Below, piece by piece: positions 9,252 to 17,950 of a stretch of DNA of 40,596 bases (position 1 is its first letter; each line of letters starts with the position of its first letter). The notes beneath the pieces were generated by a model. The model did no database searches. It saw nothing but the letters and a program-made list of their open reading frames with translations, and was not told where the DNA came from. The position numbers and the translations under genes were made by a program. The stretch covers positions 1 through 40,596 of the forward strand of contig NZ_QMEU01000033.1 in assembly GCF_003284975.1 (NCBI RefSeq), given 5' to 3'. The DNA is from Mycobacterium colombiense. GTDB taxonomy: Bacteria > Actinomycetota > Actinomycetes > Mycobacteriales > Mycobacteriaceae.

Positions 9252-9596
9252 ATGTTCTCCCGCCGCATCACACAGATGGCCACCACCGCAATCGGCACCG
9301 CCGCCATCGGACTCGCCGCCGTCGGCTTCGCCGGCACCGCCGCAGCGAGCTCCGTGCAGACCGCCGACGCGGCGTTCCTGGGCCAGATGCAAAGCCTCGG
9401 CGTCACTTTCCCGTCCACCCAAGCCGCCGTGCAGACGGGCCACCAGGTCTGCACCGAACTGGCCGCCGGCCAGACGCCGACCGCGGTCACCGTCGACATC
9501 TTCCGGCACACCAGTCTGACCCCGCCGCAGGCGGCCCACGTGGTCTTGGCGGCCACCCAGGCCTATTGCCCGCAATTCTCCGGTCAGCCCGCCTAA
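9252..9596 (+). CDS. Secreted DUF732 protein (Rv1271c-type)
   Basis: 114 residues. The N-terminus (MFSRRIT plus a hydrophobic alanine-rich run) is a Sec signal peptide with a likely cleavage at AAA-S near residues 31-33. The mature part shows the DUF732 pattern: FLGQMQSLGV, one Cys in HQVCTELAAG (C67) and one in AYCPQF (C106), which should form a disulfide. A GAAAGG ribosome-binding site lies nine bases before the ATG. This family is common and mycobacteria-specific, and its members are small exported proteins of unknown function. The gene is followed by a strong hairpin, so it is probably monocistronic. Confidence 0.85.
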   Translation: MFSRRITQMATTAIGTAAIGLAAVGFAGTAAASSVQTADAAFLGQMQSLGVTFPSTQAAVQTGHQVCTELAAGQTPTAVTVDIFRHTSLTPPQAAHVVLAATQAYCPQFSGQPA

Positions 9597-9611
9597 GCGA
9601 ATAACGAGCCA

Positions 9612-9646
9612 CGATGGGGGATTTCGATCATCGAAATCCCCCATCG
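9612..9646 (+). terminator. Perfect 17-bp inverted repeat after the DUF732 gene
   Basis: Arms 9612-9628 and 9630-9646 are exact complements around a single central base. In RNA the loop would open to four or five bases. It begins 15 bases after the stop codon and has no T-tract after it, as is usual for mycobacterial hairpin terminators. It could equally be a protein-binding palindrome. Confidence 0.6.
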
Positions 9647-9773
9647 GCCGTGGGAGCCGACGGCCCCGCACGGCTCCAAGGATTCGTAGAGAACTCCACC
9701 AGGCGCACGTTCGAAGCTCTTCTCAACACCCGCCCAGCCCCGACCCGCGCGGCGAAAGACGAGAAGAGGCACC

Positions 9774-10466
9774 ATGACGACCCCCAACATCGCCAAGACC
9801 CTGTCCCTCGGGGTGGCCGCCGGCGCGGTCGCGCTCGGTGTGGCGGCCCCGGCCGGAGCCGCAGCGTCCCAACTCACCTACGGCGACCCGACCGCCGCCG
9901 CGCAATTCTGGCGCCAGCAGCAGTACGACGACTGCGTGCTGATGTCGAGTGCCGACGTCATCGGCGAGATCACCGGCGTAGCGCCCTCGGAGCACGACAT
10001 CATCGCCACGGCCCAATCGACGCCCAGCATCGCGCATCCCGGCTCGATCTACACTAAGCCCGCCGCCACCAGCAACCCGGAATCCGGAATGGGCGCCAAC
10101 ACGGCGGACATCCCCGAGTTGCTCGCCCAGTACAAGATCGGCGCCGTCCTCAGCGACAAGGACGACGCCGCGCAGACCGGCACCCCGGTCGGAATGGCCG
10201 CTCTCGAGCGGGCGCTCGGCGGCGGCCACAAGGTGATCGTCAGCCTCAACGCCGAGCTCATCTGGCACCAGCCCGTCGAAGACAAAGGCAAGGACGGCCG
10301 CCCGGAGTCCAACCACGCCGTGGTGGTGACCGGCGTCGACACCGTCGCAGGCAACGTCCACCTCAACGACAGCGGCACACCCGAAGGGCGCAACGAGCAA
10401 ATCCCGATCAAGCTGTTCGTCGAGTCGTGGGACACCAGCAACGAGTTGATGGTCGTCACGATCTAG
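9774..10466 (+). CDS. Secreted C39-like peptidase (Rv1268c-type)
   Basis: 230 residues. A signal peptide (TTPNIAKTL then an Ala/Gly/Val run) ends near AGAAAS, residues 28-32. The mature domain resembles the peptidase C39-like papain fold: C54 in YDDCVLMSSADVI, H181 in SNHAVVVTGVD and N198-D199 in HLNDSG form a plausible Cys-His-Asp set. The protein ends soon after this region, so it is a single-domain secreted enzyme. An AAGAGG ribosome-binding site precedes ATG 9774. In M. tuberculosis order Rv1269c and lprA lie next to this gene, but neither is present here. Protease activity is inferred from motifs only. Confidence 0.78.
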   Translation: MTTPNIAKTLSLGVAAGAVALGVAAPAGAAASQLTYGDPTAAAQFWRQQQYDDCVLMSSADVIGEITGVAPSEHDIIATAQSTPSIAHPGSIYTKPAATSNPESGMGANTADIPELLAQYKIGAVLSDKDDAAQTGTPVGMAALERALGGGHKVIVSLNAELIWHQPVEDKGKDGRPESNHAVVVTGVDTVAGNVHLNDSGTPEGRNEQIPIKLFVESWDTSNELMVVTI

Positions 10467-10488
10467 TCCGCGCCGGCGATTCGATTCA

Positions 10489-10520
10489 CGCGGCGCGCAC
10501 ACGCACCGGAGTGCGCCGCG
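10489..10520 (+). terminator. GC-rich hairpin after the C39-like gene
   Basis: CGCGGCGC at 10489-10496 pairs with GCGCCGCG at 10513-10520, 23 bases after the stop codon. There is no T-tract. It is a probable transcription terminator separating the protease gene from the embR control region. Confidence 0.5.
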
Positions 10521-10633
10521 CTGCTCGATATCAGGCTACGGTGCAATTCAATTCGTGCGACGCACCCACTATCGCCCTGGGTGCGAACACATTTCAGCCC
10601 CCCGGGTGCGGTGCCGCGGCGGGGCGATGGTTG

Positions 10634-10683
10634 GGACGACATGCCGTCCGAGCTCGACGGTTTGTGGTGATTCGTAACGAATC
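10634..10683 (+). promoter_or_regulatory. Cluster of three palindromes upstream of embR
   Basis: GGACG-ACATGC-CGTCC (10634-10649), CCGTCCGAGCTCGACGG (10644-10660, near perfect) and GATTCGT-A-ACGAATC (10669-10683, perfect) lie within 50 bases and end about 70 bases before the embR start. They are candidate operator sites; the binding protein is not known. The rest of 10467-10751 shows no gene. Confidence 0.45.
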
Positions 10684-10751
10684 CGCCCGCTTGGCGTCAC
10701 AATCACAATGGTGAACTCAGGGCATCCGACGCCGCGGACGCGGAAAGGCTG

Positions 10752-11900
10752 GTGGGCGGGATGGCGGACAAGCGCCTCGAATTCGGTCTGCTCGGACCGT
10801 TGGAGATGAGCGTCGACGGCACCCTGGTGCCACTGGGCACACCCAAACAGCGGGCGGTGCTGGCCATGCTGCTGATGAACCGCAACAACCCGGTCGGCGT
10901 CGACCGGCTCATCACCGCCCTGTGGGACGAGTCGCCACCGCCGGGGGCGCGGGCCAGCATCCACTCCTACGTGTCCAACCTGCGAAAGTTGCTGACCGGT
11001 GCCGGCGCCGACCCACGCACGGTGCTGGTCGCGGCACCGCCGGGTTACCGGCTCAACGTCGCCAACGACCGTTGCGATCTGGGCCGGTTCATCGCCGAAA
11101 AGGCCGCCGGCGTGCAGGCGGCCGCCGCAGGCCGATTCGAGCAGGCCAGTCAGCACCTGTCGGCTGCCCTGGCCGAATGGCGCGGCCCGGTGCTCGAGGA
11201 CCTGGACGGATTTCGCTTCGTCGACGCCTTCACCACGTCGCTGGTCGAGGAGAAGATCCTCGCTCACACCGCGCAGGCCGAGGCCGAAATCGCCTGCGGA
11301 CGCGCCTTTACCGTGATCACCGAACTGGAAGCCCTGACGGCCGAGCATCCGTACCGCGAGCAACTGTGGGCCCAATTGATGACCGCCTACTACCTCGCCG
11401 ACCGCCAATCCGACGCGTTGGCGGCCTATCGGCGCGTGCAGAAATCGCTTGCCGATGACCTCGGGATCGACCCCGGCCAGAACCTGCGCGCCCTCAACGA
11501 CCAAATCCTGCGCCAGGAGCCGCTGGATGTGAAGAAGAACGCCATGACGACCGCGGCGGTCGCGATCACCGTGCTCGAGCACTACCCGACCGACGACAAG
11601 GTGGCCGCCTATCTGCACGAGGTGTCCGGACGCAGTTATCCGCTGCGAGGATCGACAACGATTGGGCGGCTTGGCGACAACGACATCGTGCTCGACTCCC
11701 CCAAGGTCAGCCGCCACCATGCCGTCATCGTCGACACCGGAAACGGCTACATCATCGACGACCTGCGGTCCTCGAACGGCGTGCACGTGCGAGAGCAACG
11801 GATCCGTTCCGCAGCCAAGCTGGAGGACGGCGACCGCGTGCGGATTTGCGACCACGAATTCACCTTCCAGGTCGCCGCCGACCAGGAAGGCGAGGCCTGA
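10752..11900 (+). CDS. embR: Transcriptional regulator EmbR (wHTH-BTAD-FHA)
   Basis: 382 residues from GTG 10752; ATG 10761 is the alternative. GGAAAGG lies just upstream and suits the GTG better. Domains in order: an OmpR-type winged helix (about 8-105), a bacterial transcriptional activation domain of helical repeats (about 110-255), and a C-terminal FHA domain (about 285-375). FHA residues that bind phosphothreonine are present: R306 in IGRLGDND, S320-R321-H-H323, and N342-G343 in SSNGVHV. In M. tuberculosis EmbR is phosphorylated by PknH, binds it through the FHA domain and activates the embCAB arabinosyltransferase genes (literature). pknH follows directly here, so the pair is conserved. 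Confidence 0.95.
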   Translation: MGGMADKRLEFGLLGPLEMSVDGTLVPLGTPKQRAVLAMLLMNRNNPVGVDRLITALWDESPPPGARASIHSYVSNLRKLLTGAGADPRTVLVAAPPGYRLNVANDRCDLGRFIAEKAAGVQAAAAGRFEQASQHLSAALAEWRGPVLEDLDGFRFVDAFTTSLVEEKILAHTAQAEAEIACGRAFTVITELEALTAEHPYREQLWAQLMTAYYLADRQSDALAAYRRVQKSLADDLGIDPGQNLRALNDQILRQEPLDVKKNAMTTAAVAITVLEHYPTDDKVAAYLHEVSGRSYPLRGSTTIGRLGDNDIVLDSPKVSRHHAVIVDTGNGYIIDDLRSSNGVHVREQRIRSAAKLEDGDRVRICDHEFTFQVAADQEGEA

Positions 11901-12073
11901 GACCACGGCGAGCCGACCGCGCCGACACGCGCGGCGATTGTTCCCGTTATCGTGCGGTGGGACGCCTGCGCGCTTACCGTCATGATTGCTCAGTCACGGG
12001 TTGCGATCGTGTGTCTGCCCGCAAAGCCTCGAAAGAGACCGGCAGGCTAGGGGTTGGGTTGGAAGGATGAGGA

Positions 12074-13939
12074 ATGAGTGACGAGCAGTCCTCACGGGCG
12101 GGGTCGATGTTTGGCCCCTACCACCTAAAGCGGCTGCTGGGCCGCGGTGGGATGGGTGAGGTCTACGAGGCCGAACATACCGTCAAAGAGTGGACGGTCG
12201 CGGTCAAACTCCTGTCCGAAAGCTTCAGCCGGGACCCGGTGTTTCGCGAGCGGTTGAAACGCGAAGCCCGCACCGCCGGTCGTTTGCAGGAACCGCACGT
12301 GGTGCCGGTGCACGACTACGGCGAAATCGACGGCCAGATGTTCCTCGAGATGCGTTTGGTCGAGGGCACGGACCTGGACAGCGTGCTGAAACGTTTTGGC
12401 CCGCTGACTCCACCGCGCGCCGTCGCCATCATCACCCAGATCGCGTCGGCGCTCGATGCCGCGCACGCTGCCGGGGTGATGCACCGCGACATCAAACCGC
12501 AGAACATTCTCATCACCCGTGACGACTTCGCCTACCTGGTCGACTTCGGCATCGCCAGCGCCACCACCGACGAGAAGCTGACACAGCTCGGCACCGCGGT
12601 CGGCACCTGGAAATACATGGCGCCAGAACGGTTTTCGGACGCGGAAGTCACCTATCGCGCCGATATCTACGCGTTGGCCTGCGTGCTGTTCGAGTGCTTG
12701 ACCGGGACCCCGCCCTACCGCGCCGACAGCGCCGGGGTGCTGGTCTCCGCTCACATGATGGACCCCATTCCCGCGCCCAGCGCGCAGCGCCCGGGCGTCC
12801 CGAAGGCCTTCGACGCGGTGATCGCCCGCGGCATGGCCAAAAAGCCGGAGGATCGCTACGCCAGCGCGGGTGATCTGGCCCTGGCCGCCAAAGAAGCGCT
12901 GAGTAACCCCGACCAGGACCGCGCCGCCACGATCTTGCGCCGCAGCCAGGAAGCCGCACTGCCCGCCGCCGACTACCCCGGCGCCAGAGCCCACGCCGCC
13001 GCGGCGCCCCCGCAGCCGTTCGGGCCGACGTTCAACACCCCGCCGCCGTCGCCGTTCGACCCGCCGTCGGCCCCCAGTTCCGGTCCGATACCGGCGCACG
13101 GCGGTCAGGCGTGGACCCCCGCCAGCGGGCCGATCCCGGCGGCCGGTCAGCCGTATTATCAAGGCGCCAATGCCAACTGGGGCGCGCCGCCCCAGTTCAC
13201 CAGTTCGACGCCCTGGGGTCAGCCCCCGCCCAAATCGCACCGCTCGATCTGGCCGATCATCGCGGCCGTCGCCGTGGTGCTTGTCGTGATCGCGACCGGG
13301 GTCGGCATCTGGCTTGTCGTTCGCCCCAAGCCGGAACCACCGCAGGCCGCCCCGCTGGGCCCCGAACGCCTCAGCGGCCTGCTGCTCGGCCCGGCCGACA
13401 TCAACGGTGTGATGGGCTCGTCGTCGATGCAGCCGGGCAAACCCATCACGTCGACGGACAGCTCCTCGGTGACGGTGTCCGCGCCCGATTGCCAGGGGGC
13501 GCTGTACACCACGCAGGACCCGGTCTATGCGGGCACCGGCTACTCGGCGGTCAGTGGCCTGGTGTCCTCGGAGGCGGGCGACAACTACGACCACTGGGTC
13601 AACCAGGCCGTGGTGCTGTTTCCCTCCGCCGACAAGGCCAAGGGTTTCGTGCAGACCTCCGCGGACAAGTGGAAAGGCTGCGCCGGCAAGACGGTGACCG
13701 TCACCAACAAGAGCAAGACCTATCGGTGGACGTTCGCGCAGCTTCAGGGCAGTCCACCGAAGATCACGCTGATGGACACCCAGGAGGGCGCCGACGGCTG
13801 GGAGTGCCAGCGCGCGCTCAGCGTGGCCAACAACGTGGTCGTCGACATCAACGCTTGCGGGTACCACATCAGCGATCAGGGCGCCCAGATCGCCGACAAG
13901 ATCGTCGCCAAGATCGACAGCGAGAAGCCCGAGGGCTGA
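12074..13939 (+). CDS. pknH: Transmembrane Ser/Thr protein kinase PknH
   Basis: 621 residues. The kinase domain spans about 15-280, with glycine loop GRGGMGEV (23-30), K45, HRD (137-139), DFG (157-159) and activation-loop T170 and T174 before APE. A proline-rich linker (about 300-388) leads to one membrane helix (about 391-416). The extracellular C-terminal sensor domain (PknH_C type, about 427-615) has four cysteines, C473, C536, C578 and C595, which fit the two disulfides expected there. The ribosome-binding site is GGATGAGGA, directly before ATG. The kinase acts at the inner membrane; its known target EmbR is encoded just upstream. All catalytic residues are intact. Confidence 0.95.
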   Translation: MSDEQSSRAGSMFGPYHLKRLLGRGGMGEVYEAEHTVKEWTVAVKLLSESFSRDPVFRERLKREARTAGRLQEPHVVPVHDYGEIDGQMFLEMRLVEGTDLDSVLKRFGPLTPPRAVAIITQIASALDAAHAAGVMHRDIKPQNILITRDDFAYLVDFGIASATTDEKLTQLGTAVGTWKYMAPERFSDAEVTYRADIYALACVLFECLTGTPPYRADSAGVLVSAHMMDPIPAPSAQRPGVPKAFDAVIARGMAKKPEDRYASAGDLALAAKEALSNPDQDRAATILRRSQEAALPAADYPGARAHAAAAPPQPFGPTFNTPPPSPFDPPSAPSSGPIPAHGGQAWTPASGPIPAAGQPYYQGANANWGAPPQFTSSTPWGQPPPKSHRSIWPIIAAVAVVLVVIATGVGIWLVVRPKPEPPQAAPLGPERLSGLLLGPADINGVMGSSSMQPGKPITSTDSSSVTVSAPDCQGALYTTQDPVYAGTGYSAVSGLVSSEAGDNYDHWVNQAVVLFPSADKAKGFVQTSADKWKGCAGKTVTVTNKSKTYRWTFAQLQGSPPKITLMDTQEGADGWECQRALSVANNVVVDINACGYHISDQGAQIADKIVAKIDSEKPEG

Positions 13940-13955
13940 GGCGCGCTACGGCTTG

Positions 13956-14537
13956 TCAGGACTGCAGATCGGGGCCCTGCGCGCGTAGGTCGTCGACGGC
14001 CGACATGGCGCCGCGTAGTTTGGCCAGCCACTCTTCGGCGTGCTCACCGACCAGCTTGACCGACCAGGCGAGAGCGTCGGCGCGGGATCGGGCGACGCCG
14101 GCGTCGACCAGTGTGTCGAGCACCTGACGTTCGGGTTGCTTCAGCCGCGTCATGACCGGTACGGCGATGTGGGTGAACAGGATTCGCTCGGTGCCGGCCG
14201 TGGAGGCGACCTCGACGCCCCAGGAGACCTTGCGGCCGTAGCGATCCTGCGCTTCGTCGGCGATGCGCATGCGCTCCGAGCGGGTGTCCTCGCGGAACCG
14301 CGACGCGCGCCCGGCCGCGCGAGCCTCGCTCGCTTCGCCTTCCGCACTGTTCGGGTCCGGGAGCTTGCCGATGACGGTGATCTCTTCGCGGTCGACGACC
14401 ACCGTGGGGTCCCCGTCGAACCAGCTTTCCGGCAGACGCCCGGCGAACCACTCCGCGGCGTCGCTGGCGTCGGGTTGCTGGGCTTGCTGCCAGCCGCCGG
14501 GGCGGCCGTACCGCCTTTGTGTGTGATGGGCTTTCAT
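13956..14537 (-). CDS. abmR: AbmR-type regulator (Rv1265)
   Basis: 193 residues, shorter than the 226 I recall for Rv1265. It has no familiar motif: the N-terminus is basic and Q-rich, the middle has an acidic-basic charged helix (ARAAGRASRFREDTRSER is part of it), and the C-terminus is helical (LVGEHAEEWLAKLRGAM). Identification rests on position: it is convergent with pknH and next to the adenylyl cyclase gene, as Rv1265 is. In M. tuberculosis this protein (AbmR) binds DNA and ATP and controls the neighbouring small RNA Mcr11, and the locus responds to cAMP (literature). ATG 14537 is immediately preceded by a repeat array likely to be its binding region. Confidence 0.75.
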   Translation of the reverse strand: MKAHHTQRRYGRPGGWQQAQQPDASDAAEWFAGRLPESWFDGDPTVVVDREEITVIGKLPDPNSAEGEASEARAAGRASRFREDTRSERMRIADEAQDRYGRKVSWGVEVASTAGTERILFTHIAVPVMTRLKQPERQVLDTLVDAGVARSRADALAWSVKLVGEHAEEWLAKLRGAMSAVDDLRAQGPDLQS

Positions 14538-14560
14538 GATTACATGATTACACCGTTACA
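14537..14560 (+). promoter_or_regulatory. Three 8-bp direct repeats between abmR and mcr11 candidate
   Basis: TGATTACA occurs at 14537-14544 and 14545-14552, followed by CCGTTACA at 14553-14560, so TTACA recurs every eight bases. The array touches the abmR start codon and lies just upstream of the predicted small RNA. It is an A/T-rich island in GC-rich DNA, and is a candidate AbmR or CRP-family binding region shared by both promoters. Confidence 0.45.
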
Positions 14561-14569
14561 TGTGTTAGG

Positions 14570-14695
14570 GAACTGCCGTTCACCGGCAGCGAAACGACCG
14601 ACCGGCGCGGCCGTCGCAAGCGGCGGTTCTCCAGCACACGAACCGCCTCGGAAAACCGTTGATCCGGGCTGTTGGTCGGCGTATTTTGGTTAGCG
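14570..14695 (+). ncRNA. mcr11: Probable Mcr11 small RNA (position-based)
   Basis: In M. tuberculosis, Mcr11 is a roughly 100-130 nt RNA transcribed divergently from Rv1265 toward the 3' end of Rv1264. The same 314-base gap exists here without a convincing protein. The predicted transcript would start about 30-40 bases from the abmR start codon and run through a region with CGGCGGTT and CCGCCTCGG blocks. It would end near the T-rich GTATTTTGGTT at 14680-14690. Ends are estimated, not seen, and I cannot compare with the published sequence. Confidence 0.4.
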
Positions 14696-14697
14696 AA

Positions 14698-14809
14698 GCA
14701 GGCCCGGGAAGCGACCAATTCGAAGCGCTGGAACACGGGGTAGGAATCCGGCCGCGTAGGACACGCATAAGACGTCGTCAAACGCCCCCTAGAGTCGCAC
14801 CGGGCCTGC
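14698..14809. repeat. 10-bp inverted repeat spanning the abmR-cyclase gap
   Basis: GCAGGCCCGG at 14698-14707 is the exact complement of CCGGGCCTGC at 14800-14809. A smaller hairpin, TGCCC-N7-GGGCA, follows at about 14807-14823 before the cyclase stop codon. These may end either the small RNA or the cyclase transcript. Nothing else is evident in 14696-14851. Confidence 0.35.
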
Positions 14810-14851
14810 CCATGCGTCGGGCACCGCTCTGGCCCGGGCAGCGCGAACCCG

Positions 14852-15982
14852 TCAGTCGCCGTCGCCGCGCCGCACGCGGAAGAGCTTCACCTCGTTCTTG
14901 ATGCCCTTGAGGCGCCGGGCGCCGGCGAATGAACCGGAGAACTCGCCGCTGTCGCCGATCAAGTCCCAGACCGAATCCGCGACCAGGACCGTGCCCGGGC
15001 GCGCCACGTTGGTGACGCGGCTCGCCACGTTGACCGGGCTGCCGAACCAGTCGCCGGCCCGGCTGACCGCCATGCCGGAGGCCACCCCGGCCCGCAGCCG
15101 GGGGAAGTCGTTGTCGGTGTCGACGGCCTCGACGAGCTTGACGATGACGTCGAGCAGCGGTAGCGGATCAGGGCAGACGAACATGACCGCGTCACCGATG
15201 GTCTTGATGAACCGCACCGGCGGCACTGTCATGTCCCGGGCGAGGATGGCCAGCCGGTTCGCCAGATGTCCCAGTTCCTCGGGCGACACCGCCTCACCGA
15301 TCCGGGTGAAGCCGACCAGATCCGCGAAGGCAACGGTGATCTGGCGCGCCCCGGGCAGCGGCTCACCGGCGGCCCGCTCCGCGGCGTTGATCGCCTCGGT
15401 TTCCATCATGTGGCGCAGCTGCATGAACAACATGTGCTCGATCATCGGGCCGAGCATGGGCGCGATCTCCCCCACCAAAGCCTTTGACGCCTTGGCGATT
15501 TCGAGCTCGCTGTTACCCGGCCGCATGATCGCCGAGAGCGCCGTGTAGCGCATGACTTCGGCGGCCCGCGACAGACCTTCGGCCAGCACCTGAACCACGA
15601 GAACCACCTGTTCGGGATCCAGGCCCAGCTCGACGAATCGCTGGGAGAAGGCAGCGGCTTCGCCGTCGGCACGCATGTGAACGACCGCGTCGGGATCGTC
15701 CACGCGAACCAGGCCGATGGCACGCTGCACGCGCTGCAACAGCCCCAGGTCGATGCCGTGGGTCTCGCTGATCTCCCGGGTCGACACGTAGGTGCCGTCA
15801 TCGCCGATCAGATGGCGGGTGGCCAGCAGCAGGGGCGGGTTGGTGGTCCGGATCTCCTCGGTGGTGATGCCCTGCTCGAGCAGCCACCGCACCAATTCGG
15901 CGCGCTCGGTGCGCGCGGTTCCCTCGAGCCCCTCGAGCAAATCGTCGATGTTCTGGTCGGCCCCGTCCTGCACGTTCGTCAA
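14852..15982 (-). CDS. pH-responsive class III adenylyl cyclase (Rv1264-type)
   Basis: 376 residues from TTG 15982. Other in-frame starts are ATG 16003 and GTG 15973 (the last has an AGG nine bases upstream); TTG best matches the Rv1264 N-terminus I recall. Residues 1 to about 190 form the helical regulatory domain that in Rv1264 inhibits the enzyme at neutral pH. The catalytic domain follows, with metal-binding Asp in VAFADLVGF and IGDAVMFV, the adenine-selecting Lys in RFIKTIGD and Asp in RAGDWFG, and the transition-state Asn and Arg in SPVNVASRV. All six class III residues are present, so it should make cAMP as a homodimer. It lies next to the cAMP-linked abmR/mcr11 locus. Confidence 0.9.
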   Translation of the reverse strand: MTNVQDGADQNIDDLLEGLEGTARTERAELVRWLLEQGITTEEIRTTNPPLLLATRHLIGDDGTYVSTREISETHGIDLGLLQRVQRAIGLVRVDDPDAVVHMRADGEAAAFSQRFVELGLDPEQVVLVVQVLAEGLSRAAEVMRYTALSAIMRPGNSELEIAKASKALVGEIAPMLGPMIEHMLFMQLRHMMETEAINAAERAAGEPLPGARQITVAFADLVGFTRIGEAVSPEELGHLANRLAILARDMTVPPVRFIKTIGDAVMFVCPDPLPLLDVIVKLVEAVDTDNDFPRLRAGVASGMAVSRAGDWFGSPVNVASRVTNVARPGTVLVADSVWDLIGDSGEFSGSFAGARRLKGIKNEVKLFRVRRGDGD

Positions 15983-16046
15983 CCTACAATGCCGGCCAGC
16001 CATGATGTGCGGTGATGAACACACCGCTGCTGCGGCTAGGCGCCCA

Positions 16047-17432
16047 TCACGACACCGGCGGTCGCCGCAGGGCCCACGGACGGGCCGCTTCGATCTGCGC
16101 CGACAGCGACAGCAGCGTCGCCTCGTCATACGGCCTGCCGACGAGTTGGACCGACAACGGCAGCCGGTCGCCGTCGAGGTCCCACGGCACCACCGCTGCG
16201 GGCTGCCCGGTCAGGTTCCAAACCTGTTGGTAGGGAACGTATCGACCGACTCTCAGCAGCGTCGACACCGCGCCGCGGCGTTGATAGGCGCCGATGCGCG
16301 ACGGGCCCGTCGCCGTACCGGGCGTGACGACGACGTCGACGTCGGCGAAGATCGCCTGGATCCGCGAGACCACGCCATCCTCGTTGGCCCGGATCGCCTC
16401 CATCCGCCGGTCCGAAAAGAACGAACCCATGCGGGCGATGTTGCGGGTGCGCGCCTCCAGACGTTCGGGATGGGCCAGCGCGTCCGCGTCGTCGCAGATA
16501 CCGCGCAGATATCGGGGCAGATAGTTGGCGAACATCGCCGAGGCCGGATACTCGGGATCGGCCCTGATGACGTCATGGCCGAGATCGCGCAGCAGCGCAC
16601 CGGCCTGCTCGACCGCCGTCAGCTCCGCCTTGCCCACCCGGACCGGCAACGGGGTTGGCACCTTGGTGCTCAACGCAATTCGCAACCGGCCGGGGCTGCG
16701 ACCCGCCGCCGTCACGAACTCCCCTTCGGGACCGGGCACCGTCGACGTCGCATCCAGGAACACCGCCGCGTCCAGCACCGAGCGCGTGATCGGGCCGTTG
16801 ACGCTCAGCCCGTACCAGGCATCGTCGTGCGGTTCCAACGACACCCGGTCGCGCTGCGGCTTCAAGCCGAACAGCCCGCACCACGTCGCCGGGATGCGAA
16901 TCGAGCCGCCCCCGTCGGATCCCAAGGCAAGCGACGCCAACCCGGCGGCGACCGCGGCGGCGCTTCCCCCGCTGCTGCCGCCCGGGGTGCGGGTGGGGTT
17001 CCACGGATTGCGGGTGGCTCCGAAGGTCATCGACTCGGTGTAGGGCAGCATCATCAGCTCGGGCACATTGGTCTTGCCGATGATCACCGCACCCGCGGCG
17101 CGCAACCGGCGCACCACCTCCGCATCGGAGGTGACGGCGGGCCGGTGTCCGCCGCTGCCGAACGTCGTCACCTGTCCGGCGACGTCGACGTCGTCTTTGA
17201 TCGCGACCGGCACGCCGAGCAACGGCAGCCGCTCGCCCGCGTCCAGGCGCTCCTGCGCCGCGGCCGCCTCGTAACGAGCTTGATCGGCGAGCACCACGCG
17301 GTAGCACCGCAGCTGGCTGTCCAGCCGCGCTATCCGCTCCAGGTAGACCTCGAGCAACTCCGGCGCGGTCAGTTCACCGTTGGCCAGCATGCGCGCTTGT
17401 GCCGCCGCGCCGGCGAAGGCGAGATCGTTCAC
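16047..17432 (-). CDS. amiB2: Amidase AmiB2 (amidase signature family)
   Basis: 461 residues from GTG 17432, matching the roughly 462 of the M. tuberculosis protein. The amidase signature triad is visible: K79 in VAIKDD, cis-Ser in [10 protein letters not shown] (S153/S154) and the nucleophile S177 in [11 protein letters not shown]. The enzyme hydrolyses amides to acid and ammonia in the cytoplasm; the natural substrate is unknown. The frame stays open upstream of GTG 17432, but that extension is arginine-rich and overlaps the divergent HIT gene. A -10 box TACGCT six bases before the GTG supports this start. The gene may be read through toward the adenylyl cyclase gene downstream. Confidence 0.9.
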   Translation of the reverse strand: MNDLAFAGAAAQARMLANGELTAPELLEVYLERIARLDSQLRCYRVVLADQARYEAAAAQERLDAGERLPLLGVPVAIKDDVDVAGQVTTFGSGGHRPAVTSDAEVVRRLRAAGAVIIGKTNVPELMMLPYTESMTFGATRNPWNPTRTPGGSSGGSAAAVAAGLASLALGSDGGGSIRIPATWCGLFGLKPQRDRVSLEPHDDAWYGLSVNGPITRSVLDAAVFLDATSTVPGPEGEFVTAAGRSPGRLRIALSTKVPTPLPVRVGKAELTAVEQAGALLRDLGHDVIRADPEYPASAMFANYLPRYLRGICDDADALAHPERLEARTRNIARMGSFFSDRRMEAIRANEDGVVSRIQAIFADVDVVVTPGTATGPSRIGAYQRRGAVSTLLRVGRYVPYQQVWNLTGQPAAVVPWDLDGDRLPLSVQLVGRPYDEATLLSLSAQIEAARPWALRRPPVS

Positions 17433-17438
17433 CGCGGC

Positions 17439-17444
17439 AGCGTA
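17439..17444 (-). promoter_or_regulatory. -10 box for leaderless amiB2
   Basis: On the minus strand TACGCT (TANNNT) is followed by six bases and then the GTG start at 17432. No ribosome-binding site is visible, so a leaderless transcript is likely. Confidence 0.5.
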
Positions 17445-17502
17445 TCCCGCGATTGGAGGCACGCCCCGGATGGTCTCGGCGTGGCCATGGCGAAGCAGCC
17501 AG

Positions 17503-17508
17503 TACCGT
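17503..17508 (+). promoter_or_regulatory. -10 box for leaderless HIT gene
   Basis: TACCGT (TANNNT) is followed by seven bases and ATG 17516. Together with the amiB2 box, the 83-base gap holds two back-to-back leaderless promoters. Confidence 0.5.
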
Positions 17509-17515
17509 GGGCGAC

Positions 17516-17950
17516 ATGTCCTGCGTGTTCTGTGCGATCGTCGCCGGCGAAGCCCCGGCCATCCGGATCTACGAAGACGACGACTACCTGGCCATCCTCG
17601 ACATCCGCCCATTCACCCGCGGCCACACGCTCGTGCTGCCCAAGCGGCACAGCGTCGATCTCACCGACACCGCGCCGGAGACCCTGGCCGGGATGGTCAC
17701 CCTGGGTCAACGCATCGCCCGGGCCGCGCGGACCACCGAACTCGCCGACGCCACCAACATCGCCGTCAACGACGGCCGCGCCGCTTTCCAGACGGTGTTC
17801 CACATCCACCTGCACGTTCTGCCCCGTCGCAACGGCGACAAGCTGTCGGTGGCCAAGGGAATGCTGCTGCGCCGCGACCCCGACCGGGACGCCACCGGCC
17901 AGATTCTGCGCAACGCGCTGGCCCGCATCGATGCAAGTCAGCCCGATTGA
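17516..17950 (+). CDS. HIT-family nucleotide hydrolase (Rv1262c-type)
   Basis: 144 residues, the usual size for a Hint/HinT-type protein. The N-terminal CVFC pair (C3, C6) fits the zinc-site cysteines of some HIT proteins. The active-site histidine triad is HIHLH followed by VLPR at about residues 95-102. The upstream NVAVNDGRAAFQTVFH-type segment is the usual helix before the triad (here NIAVNDGRAAFQTVFH). Such enzymes cleave nucleoside phosphoramidates or adenylylated compounds; the cellular substrate is not known. It is transcribed divergently from amiB2. Confidence 0.92.
   Translation: MSCVFCAIVAGEAPAIRIYEDDDYLAILDIRPFTRGHTLVLPKRHSVDLTDTAPETLAGMVTLGQRIARAARTTELADATNIAVNDGRAAFQTVFHIHLHVLPRRNGDKLSVAKGMLLRRDPDRDATGQILRNALARIDASQPD

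Noticed and set aside
14580..14768. Small protein in the abmR-cyclase gap
   Set aside because: Short arginine-rich frames without ribosome-binding sites; the gap fits a small RNA better.
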